Below, piece by piece: positions 8,379 through 14,365 of a stretch of 29,113 bases of DNA; position 1 is the stretch's first letter, and every line of letters starts with the position of its first letter. The notes under the pieces are model-generated. The model was not told the DNA's origin and did no database searches. It was given only the letters and a program-made list of their open reading frames with translations. Position numbers and translations under genes: made by a program. The stretch is from SZUA-318 sp964412015 (GTDB lineage Bacteria; Gemmatimonadota; Gemmatimonadetes; Longimicrobiales; Gaopeijiaceae): NCBI GenBank assembly GCA_964412015.1, contig CAYPMO010000043.1, positions 1 to 29,113 on the forward strand, written 5' to 3'.

Positions 8379-10076
8379 TCATCTCACCGTCCGCTCGAAG
8401 ACGATCCCGGTGACGCGTCCCGCCCAGACGCGGAACCCCGTCACACGGCCCGCCTGGCGCGCGAACGTGAGCGTGGCGCCCGGCGCCACCCACTCGTCTG
8501 CTCGCCCGGGGCGCAGCGTCGCCGGGTCGGCGTTCGGCCTCCGGACGGTCAGGCGGTCCCCTTCCGCGGCGATCTCGAACACCGCGTCGAGCTCCTCGCT
8601 CGCGTAGGAGCCCGCGAGTGCCTGGAGGTCGGGGCTCGGCGCGGGAACGACCCGCTGGTAACGCGCCCCACGAGCGGTCACGCGAGCGCCGTCCGCGAGC
8701 GAGCCGAACTCGAAGGTGGTTCCGCCGGCTGGCATGCGGAACGTGCTGTCCGAGAGGGCAGCGAGTCGGGTGCCGGCCCCGGCCGCGAGCCAGAGAGCTC
8801 CGTCGCGCACCTCGAAGAACAGGTACTCGGGCCGCTCCGCGTGCCGATAGGCTCCCGCCCAGCGGGCGATGTGTTCCGCACTCGGCGCGACGCTCGGCTC
8901 CGCGGGAACGGCGGGTGCCGCCGTCCCCGCGCTCGCCGGCGCGACCTCCACCGGGAACGCAGCCGCGAGGACGGCGTCGGCCACCGCGTTGGCGTACGCG
9001 CTCGGGTTGGCGTCGCCACGATTGCACTCGATCACGATCGTCGTGCGCTGGTCCGGGAAGCGCGTCAACACCGCGCGGAAGCCCGCCCACGACCCCCCAT
9101 GCTGCACGCGCCGGAGCCCCCGGTAGGTGTCCAGGGTCAGCCCGAGCGCGTACGAGATCGTGTCTCCGTCGTTGAGGATGCCCCGGGTGTGGAGGCGGTC
9201 CAGCAGGGCCGCTCCTCCCACGGTCGGCTCGTAGAAGTTGGCGTCCCACCTCGCCAGGTCCTCGACGGACGTGATGACCTGGCCGTCGCCGCCCATCTGG
9301 AAGTTCCACGCGTGGTCGATCTCCCATCCGCTCCCTCCGGCGGGCGCGTAGCCGGTCGCTCGGGCGGTCAGGATCTCGGTGTTGTCGTCCCAGACCGAGG
9401 TATGGGCCATGCCGAGCGGGTCGAAGACCCTCGCCTCGAGGAACCGCCGCAGCGACTGCCCGGACGCCCGCCGGACGACCGCGGCCAGGAGGAGGTAACC
9501 GGAGTTGGAGTACAGGTACTCCGAGCCCGGCTCGAAGTTGAGCGCCCGCTGGCGCGCGATGAGTCGCACGCCGTCCTCCTCGTCGAACACGTTGGCGAAG
9601 TCGAACCCCGCCAGGGAGAGGAGCGTGAGGTAGTCGCGGACCCCGCTGGTGTGATTCAGGAGATGCCGGAGCGTGACCGGCTTGCCGTAGTCTGGCATCT
9701 CCGGGATCCAGCGTCGGACGTCGTCGTCGAGGGACAGCACGCCGTCCGCCGCCAGCAGCGCCACCGCGGTGGCGGTGAACTGCTTGGACACCGAGCCGAT
9801 GTCGAACACGGTCGCGGTGGTGATGGGGAGTCCCCAGTCGAGGTTGGCCAGGCCGTATCCCCTTCCGTAGGCGATGCGGCCGTCCCGCACCACCCCGAGC
9901 GCGCAGCCCGGCTCATCCCGCGCGACGAAGGCGAAGACCGAGTCCACCTGTGCCCGGATCGGCTCGGAGATCGTCCAGCGCTGTGCGGACGCGGGGAGCG
10001 CCGGGACCAGCGGGGCGAGAAGAAGCGCGCAAGCGAGAAATCGGCGAAATCTCACGACGTAGGTGTAGGTAGACAT
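8379..10076 (-). CDS. Secreted serine hydrolase, class C beta-lactamase-related
   Basis: The 565-aa protein has a signal peptide (about 1-32, ending PASAQ) and a class C beta-lactamase/DD-peptidase-like domain at about 40-370. The catalytic motifs are SVSK at 95-98, YSN at 189-191 and HGG at 326-328, all intact. About 190 further residues, after a Pro/Ala-rich linker near 385-405, form a beta-rich C-terminal domain as in many esterase or aminopeptidase members of the family. Such enzymes can be D-amino-acid peptidases, esterases or lactamases; the C-terminal extension and HGG rather than KTG make a true beta-lactamase unlikely. ATG at 10076 has GGAG five bases upstream. It is divergent from the plug-domain gene, 131 bp away. 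Confidence 0.9.
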   Translation of the reverse strand: MSTYTYVVRFRRFLACALLLAPLVPALPASAQRWTISEPIRAQVDSVFAFVARDEPGCALGVVRDGRIAYGRGYGLANLDWGLPITTATVFDIGSVSKQFTATAVALLAADGVLSLDDDVRRWIPEMPDYGKPVTLRHLLNHTSGVRDYLTLLSLAGFDFANVFDEEDGVRLIARQRALNFEPGSEYLYSNSGYLLLAAVVRRASGQSLRRFLEARVFDPLGMAHTSVWDDNTEILTARATGYAPAGGSGWEIDHAWNFQMGGDGQVITSVEDLARWDANFYEPTVGGAALLDRLHTRGILNDGDTISYALGLTLDTYRGLRRVQHGGSWAGFRAVLTRFPDQRTTIVIECNRGDANPSAYANAVADAVLAAAFPVEVAPASAGTAAPAVPAEPSVAPSAEHIARWAGAYRHAERPEYLFFEVRDGALWLAAGAGTRLAALSDSTFRMPAGGTTFEFGSLADGARVTARGARYQRVVPAPSPDLQALAGSYASEELDAVFEIAAEGDRLTVRRPNADPATLRPGRADEWVAPGATLTFARQAGRVTGFRVWAGRVTGIVFERTVR

Positions 10077-10100
10077 GGCGGCTCCGGGACGTTAGATCGC

Positions 10101-10106
10101 ATTGTA
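10101..10106 (-). promoter_or_regulatory. Candidate -10 box for the serine hydrolase gene
   Basis: The minus strand reads TACAAT here, a five-of-six match to TATAAT, 24 bp upstream of the start at 10076. No good -35 box lies 16-18 bp further upstream. The same 131-bp region must also hold the promoter of the divergent gene starting at 10208. Confidence 0.3.
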
Positions 10107-10207
10107 GGCCTGCGTACCTTCTGCCGCCATCGGCGTACTTCGTCCCCGGTCCCACCCCCGCCGGCGCAGTCCCGCCGTCTCGAGGCCGACTCCTCTCGGA
10201 GGTTCGC

Positions 10208-11062
10208 GTGGGCGTATCGATAGGATCAGGTGGCGTGATGCTTCTCGTCGCGGGCTTGGCGCTCTGCGCCGTTCCCCCGGGAGCCCTGGCCCAGGGAGCC
10301 CTGGGCGCCGACTCGGTTCGCATCCTCGGTGGGGTCGTGGATCAGGCGACCGGCGTTGCGCTGTCCGATGCGACCGTGTCCATCGTCGTGCGGGCCGCGA
10401 GGGGCGAAGCGGTGCGCGTCGTCTGGACCGGGGTCACGGACAGCACGGGCGTGTTCCACTCCAAGACGATCCAGACGGGGCAGTACGGCATCATCATCGA
10501 GGCGCTCGGGTACCGGACCGCCGATGAGGATGTGGATCTGACCGGGGCGCGGGCGATGGATATCAGCGTGGAGCTCGTGCCGGAGCCGCTGGAGCTCGAG
10601 CCGCTGGTCGTGGTGTCACGGCGCCAGAGCCGATTGGAGACCTCGGGATTCTACGAGCGCCGGCGCATGGGCCAGGGCTACAGCCTCACCCGCGAGGAGA
10701 TCGAGGCGCATCGGCCGATGCTGGCCACCGACGTCTTCCGCCGCATCCCCGGGGTGCGGCTCATGCCGTCGCGGCTGGGGAACCTCGTGAACTTCCGCGG
10801 ATGTACCCCGGACGTGATCGTGGATGGCACGCCCCTCTCCGGCCCCGTGCCCATCGACGACATCCTCGCGGCGGAGGATCTGGAAGCGGTCGAGGTGTTC
10901 TCGTCGGCGTATGCTCCGATCGCGGTGAGCAGGTCCCAGTGCGGGGTCGTGATGATCTGGACGCGCGAAGGACGGCACAACGAACAGGGGAATCCCCTCA
11001 CCTGGAAACGTGTCCTCGCCGCTGTGGGGTTTATCGCCTTCGCGATCTTCATGACCCGCTAG
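10208..11062 (+). CDS. Carboxypeptidase-regulatory-like plus TonB plug-like protein without beta-barrel
   Basis: The 284-aa protein has a signal peptide (about 1-29), a carboxypeptidase-regulatory-like beta-sandwich at about 38-123 (GGVVDQATGVALSDATV, then EALGYR at 98-103) and a TonB-receptor plug-like domain at about 155-252 (FRRIPGVRL, DVIVDGTPL, DLEAVEVFS). The usual 600-residue barrel is absent. Instead the chain ends with a hydrophobic helix at about 267-282. C199 and C245 could form a disulfide. It cannot be a pore by itself; a surface or partner-binding role is possible but unproven. The start is GTG at 10208, chosen because CGGAGG lies five bases upstream; an ATG at 10238 has no such site. 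It is divergent from the serine hydrolase gene. Confidence 0.8.
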   Translation: MGVSIGSGGVMLLVAGLALCAVPPGALAQGALGADSVRILGGVVDQATGVALSDATVSIVVRAARGEAVRVVWTGVTDSTGVFHSKTIQTGQYGIIIEALGYRTADEDVDLTGARAMDISVELVPEPLELEPLVVVSRRQSRLETSGFYERRRMGQGYSLTREEIEAHRPMLATDVFRRIPGVRLMPSRLGNLVNFRGCTPDVIVDGTPLSGPVPIDDILAAEDLEAVEVFSSAYAPIAVSRSQCGVVMIWTREGRHNEQGNPLTWKRVLAAVGFIAFAIFMTR

Positions 11063-11092
11063 CGTCCTGGATCGGCGGTCCGACCCCGGGCG

Positions 11093-11311
11093 CTACGTCG
11101 TCGTCGCCGGCGGCTCGAGCGACACGGCGTCCCCGACGCGGACGTCGCCCGAGTTCAGGATCACTCCGTACGCGCCCCCACCCCAGTCGGGGGCGAGAGC
11201 GGCAGCGAGTCCAGGGCACTGCTCGTCCATGCGATAGCAGGGACGCGTCTCTCCCTGGAGGAGGATCCGCACGCCGCCCGCCTTGGTCGGCGTTGCCCAC
11301 GATCCGCTCAT
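11093..11311 (-). pseudogene. Truncated MOSC-domain fragment
   Basis: The 72-residue frame matches only the C-terminal third of a MOSC domain (molybdenum-cofactor sulfurase C-terminal type): GVRILLQGETRPCYRMDEQC, then GAYGVILNSGDVRVGDAV. The ETRPC Cys and the closing VxVGDxV strand are recognisable. Complete MOSC proteins have about 130-200 residues; the N-terminal strands are missing and the frame upstream of 11311 does not resemble them. ATG at 11311 has GAGG six bases upstream, so a short product could still be made. Either this is a decayed remnant or a minimal stand-alone MOSC fragment. The next gene's start overlaps the region where the missing part should lie, which suggests a deletion. 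Confidence 0.55.
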
Positions 11312-11377
11312 CGCCGTCCTCGTTCCGGAGTGCGCCCAAGGCGTGCTAGGTTGGAGCCCATACCGTCCGCCCCCCCC

Positions 11378-11383
11378 AGGAGG
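11378..11383 (+). promoter_or_regulatory. Strong ribosome-binding site AGGAGG that sets an ACG start
   Basis: AGGAGG is followed by five bases (TTCCC) and then ACG in the frame of the thioredoxin-fold protein. The spacing is ideal for initiation at 11389. It decides the start of that gene against the later GTG. Confidence 0.6.
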
Positions 11384-11388
11384 TTCCC

Positions 11389-11739
11389 ACGCCGCTTCGG
11401 CTTGTCATCGAGCTGGTCTTCGACGCCGGCTGTCCTCACGTGGACGGAGCCAGGGCCGTGCTGACCCGGGCTCTCCGGGAGGCGGGCGCACCCGCGGTCT
11501 GGACCGAGTGGTGCGCCGACGACGCGGCGTGCCCGGAGAAGTACCGGAGCCTGGGGTCACCGACGATCCTGGTCAATGGGAGGGACGTCGCCCCGGGACC
11601 GCACCCCTGGGCCCCGCGGGCGCCGGGGGAGGGCCCGCGGTCCCGCGTCTACCGGGAGGCCGGTCGGACCACCGGGGTGCCGCCGGCCGGGTCGGTCGTG
11701 GCAGCGGTGCTCCGGGCCCTCGAGCCGGACGTCATCTGA
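11389..11739 (+). CDS. Thioredoxin-fold (glutaredoxin-like) small protein, apparent ACG start
   Basis: The product of 116 residues (if read from 11389) begins with a beta strand and a GCPH motif (RLVIELVFDAGCPHVDGA), followed by a helix, WTEWCADDAACP and GSPTILVNGRDV, a pattern of thioredoxin-like proteins with a cis-Pro after the SPT strand. Function is probably thiol- or metal-related, but the CPH motif has only one Cys, so a classic CxxC oxidoreductase role is unlikely. The best ribosome-binding site in the area, AGGAGG at 11378-11383, sits five bases before an in-frame ACG at 11389. The first conventional start in frame, GTG at 11440, would cut off the strand and the GCPH motif. No ATG, TTG or GTG lies between. 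Confidence 0.65.
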   Translation, partial: TPLRLVIELVFDAGCPHVDGARAVLTRALREAGAPAVWTEWCADDAACPEKYRSLGSPTILVNGRDVAPGPHPWAPRAPGEGPRSRVYREAGRTTGVPPAGSVVAAVLRALEPDVI

Positions 11740-11803
11740 GCGAGCGCGTCCGGCCGACGTCGGCAGGTCGGCACGGTCGGCTGCCCCCGGGGGGGCGACA
11801 CCG

Positions 11804-13870
11804 TCACGAGACCGGCCTCCCCTCGTTCTTCACCCACTTCCGATACCACTGCAGATACCGCTCGTAGCGGTCCTTCTGGTAGGACGGGACCGAGATCCCG
11901 TGACCCTGGCCGGGATACACGACGAGCTGCGTGGGCACGCCGCGCCTCCGGAGCACTTGGTAGAGCTGCTCGGAGTTCAGGATCGGCACGTTCCAGTCCT
12001 CCTTCCCGCCCATGAGGAGCGTCGGCGTCGTGATGAGGTGCGCGCGGTTGAAGGGGCTCAAGCGCTCCCAGGTCGCGCGGTTGTCCCCTTCCCAGGGGAG
12101 CCCCAACTCGCGCTCCCACTCATACTGGTAGTGGTCGTGCCCGTAGTTGGCGACGTAGAGCACCTCGCTCGCGCCCGAAATCGCGCCCTTGAACCGCGCG
12201 GTCTGCGTGATGACGTAGTTCGTGAGGATGCCCCCGTACGACCAGCCTCCCACGCCGAGCCGATCGGGATCGCCCCAACCTCGGGCGATCACGAAGTCCA
12301 CCCCGGCCATGACGTCCTGGAAGTCCTTGTTCCCCCAGTCGGCGAAGATGGCCTGGCTGAACGACTGCCCGTATCCCGACGAGCCACGCGGGTTCGTGTA
12401 GACCACGACGAAGCCGTCCGCGGCGAACATCCGCGCCTCGAAGTTGAACGAGTGGCTGTACTGCGATACGGGCCCGCCGTGGATTCGCAGGATCACGGGG
12501 AGCTGCTCGCGAGCGGGATCGTCGGCACGGTAGCCGGGCGGGAACGCGACGAAGCCCTCGATCTCGGTGTCGTCGGCGCTGGAGAAGTGGACGTTGCGCG
12601 TCTCGCCGAGCGTCACTTCGGCCAGCCAGGAATCGTTGTGATGGGTGATGCGGGGCGCGTCCCGGAGAGGTGCGGCCGCTCCCGGACTCCCTCCCATTCC
12701 CGCGGCCATCCCCGTGCGGGCGAAGATCTCCGTGGGGCGGTCCAGCGTGGAAGCCTGAGAGGCAAACGTGGCGCCCGCCCAGTCGAACGCGCCGGCGGCG
12801 AGCGCGCCGCTCACCGGTCGCTCGAGCCCCGAACCGTCGGGCCGGATACGCGCGAGGTGGTTCTCGGCCGAATCCTCCAGACCGAACCAGATCCAGGCGC
12901 CGTCGTCGGACCAGCGCGGGCTCGAGGGATTGCGGTCCAGCTCTTTCGTCAGGATGCGCGACTCGCCCCCCTCGGCGGAGGCTACGGCCAGGTACGACGT
13001 CGCGTACCATATCGCGTCGACGTCGGTGGTCGTGACGTAGGCGATCGAGCGCCCGTCGGGGCTCCAGGCCGGGCTCTCGTCCGAGCCCGGGTTCGTCGTG
13101 ATCCGCGTGGGCGCGTCGGTGGGCTCGGGCAGGTCGGCCCGCACCACCCACACGTCGGAGTTCTCGTTGGCGTCCGGCTCGTCCGTGCGGTTCGAGACGA
13201 ACGCGATGCGCGTGCCGTCCGGGCTCCAGACGGCCCGCCCCTCGTCCCAGCGGCCGATCGTGAGTTGCTTCAACTCCTTGGACGCGACCGTGTACACGTA
13301 CAGGTGCGTGTGACGGTCGCCGGTCAGGTATCCGGTTCCGTCGCGCTTGAACTCGAGTCGGTCGATCACCCACGGATCCCGAGGGGCGTTCTCCTTTTCC
13401 TCGTCCTCTTCCTCCGCGTCCCGGATGGTGAGGAGCAGGCGCGTGCCGTCCGGTGACCACGCGTACGCGCTCACGCCCTGCTTCACGTCGGTGAGTGCGT
13501 ACGCCTCACCCCCACGCCGGTCCAGGGCCCAGACCTGGGTCTTTCCGCCGTCACGGGCCGCGAGGAACGTGATGAGCCGGCCGTCCGGGCTCCAGTCGGG
13601 CGACGAGGCCGACTTCTTGTCCGCGGTGAGCGGGACGGGGTCCCCGCCCGATGCCGGGGCCATCCAGACGCGCGTGTCGGTGCGCTCGTCCTCGAGCGAG
13701 GTGACGGAGACCGTGTAGGCGACCCACTCGCCGTCCGGGCTGACCTGCGGCGCCCCCACGCGCTGCACGCGGAACAGGTCGTCGGGTGTGAGCGTGCGCC
13801 GCTCCTGGGCGAGGAGGGCGGCAGGAAGGAGCAGAACCGCGAGGATGGGGAGGAGGCGTGACGTGTGCAT
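11804..13870 (-). CDS. Secreted S9-family (prolyl oligopeptidase-like) serine peptidase
   Basis: The 688-aa protein has a signal peptide (about 1-21, LLPAALLAQ), a seven-bladed TolB/WD40-like beta-propeller at about 35-400 with repeated SPDG turns, and an alpha/beta hydrolase domain at about 410-688. The catalytic triad is S544 in GWSYGG, D625 in KEDWNVP and H657 in GQGHG. The family cleaves short peptides or removes N-terminal dipeptides or acyl-amino acids; the propeller limits substrates to small peptides. ATG at 13870 is followed at once by the signal peptide, though its ribosome-binding site is weak. It is divergent from the PadR gene at 14029, so the 158-bp region between them serves both. 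Confidence 0.93.
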   Translation of the reverse strand: MHTSRLLPILAVLLLPAALLAQERRTLTPDDLFRVQRVGAPQVSPDGEWVAYTVSVTSLEDERTDTRVWMAPASGGDPVPLTADKKSASSPDWSPDGRLITFLAARDGGKTQVWALDRRGGEAYALTDVKQGVSAYAWSPDGTRLLLTIRDAEEEDEEKENAPRDPWVIDRLEFKRDGTGYLTGDRHTHLYVYTVASKELKQLTIGRWDEGRAVWSPDGTRIAFVSNRTDEPDANENSDVWVVRADLPEPTDAPTRITTNPGSDESPAWSPDGRSIAYVTTTDVDAIWYATSYLAVASAEGGESRILTKELDRNPSSPRWSDDGAWIWFGLEDSAENHLARIRPDGSGLERPVSGALAAGAFDWAGATFASQASTLDRPTEIFARTGMAAGMGGSPGAAAPLRDAPRITHHNDSWLAEVTLGETRNVHFSSADDTEIEGFVAFPPGYRADDPAREQLPVILRIHGGPVSQYSHSFNFEARMFAADGFVVVYTNPRGSSGYGQSFSQAIFADWGNKDFQDVMAGVDFVIARGWGDPDRLGVGGWSYGGILTNYVITQTARFKGAISGASEVLYVANYGHDHYQYEWERELGLPWEGDNRATWERLSPFNRAHLITTPTLLMGGKEDWNVPILNSEQLYQVLRRRGVPTQLVVYPGQGHGISVPSYQKDRYERYLQWYRKWVKNEGRPVS

Positions 13871-13959
13871 GGGCGTGCGCCGATGAGTGCGGCAGGGAAG
13901 GACGAGGGCAACGTGGCGCCGTGTCCCCCACGGGGCAATGCGCGGCTGGCACGACGGCC

Positions 13960-13988
13960 TTGCGGCATCGTAGCATACAAACCATACT
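13960..13988 (+). promoter_or_regulatory. Promoter of the PadR-permease operon
   Basis: TTGCGG (13960-13965) and CATACT (13983-13988) are separated by 17 bp. The implied transcription start near 13995 leaves a leader of about 34 bases before the PadR ATG at 14029. The boxes match the sigma-70 consensus at four positions each, and an inverted repeat overlaps the region. Confidence 0.45.
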
Positions 13989-14008
13989 TCGCGTGGTCGC
14001 TTTTGTAT
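13975..14008. promoter_or_regulatory. Inverted repeat, possible PadR operator
   Basis: ATACAAA (13975-13981) and TTTGTAT (14002-14008) are exact reverse complements separated by 20 bp. The left arm abuts the -10 box and the right arm lies just past the expected transcription start, a position where bound repressor would block the PadR operon. The region is also an AT-rich island in very GC-rich DNA. PadR proteins usually repress their own promoters through dyads with ATGT/ACAT-like arms; binding here is inferred. Confidence 0.45.
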
Positions 14009-14028
14009 TCCACGAATCGGGGGCCGCG

Positions 14029-14355
14029 ATGGCCAAGCTCGGCGAGTTCGAACTGCTGGTCCTTCTGTCCGTTCTGCGCCAGAATGACGCTCCCTATGCC
14101 AACCGGGTGCGCGACGACCTGGAGAAGCACGCGGGCCGGAACGTCACCCGTGGCGCGCTGTACCGGACGATCGACCGGCTCACGGACAAGGGCCTGCTCG
14201 CCTGGGAGCTCGAGCCGAGCCAGGTGCCGGAGCGGGGCGGCCATCCGATGCGTCGCCTGAAGGTCACCGACCCGGGGCTCGACGCGGTGCGCTCCGCTCG
14301 GCATCTGCTCGCGGCGTTCTTCGAGGGTGCCGCGCCCGTCCTGGACGAGGCCTGA
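14029..14355 (+). CDS. PadR-family transcriptional regulator
   Basis: This 108-aa protein is a PadR winged-helix regulator: LGEFELLVLLSVLRQNDAPYANRVRDDLE forms the first helices, GALYRTIDRLTDKGLLAWE the recognition helix and wing region, and MRRLKVTDPGLDAV the second wing strand with the start of the C-terminal dimerisation helix. The frame is open upstream to 13858, but ATG at 14029 fits the usual PadR N-terminus. The stop lies 10 bp before the GTG of the FtsX-type permease, so the two genes form an operon. In this permease group PadR genes commonly accompany the transporter and probably repress it; the inducer is unknown. Confidence 0.9.
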   Translation: MAKLGEFELLVLLSVLRQNDAPYANRVRDDLEKHAGRNVTRGALYRTIDRLTDKGLLAWELEPSQVPERGGHPMRRLKVTDPGLDAVRSARHLLAAFFEGAAPVLDEA

Positions 14356-14365
14356 GGTCCGAGCC

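Noticed and set aside
11753..11764. 12-bp palindrome GCCGACGTCGGC between convergent genes
   Set aside because: No loop for a terminator and no T-tract; probably chance in GC-rich DNA.
13858..14028. N-terminal extension of the first PadR protein
   Set aside because: The added residues are Cys/Arg/Gly-rich and span the promoter and inverted repeat; PadR proteins begin near the chosen ATG.
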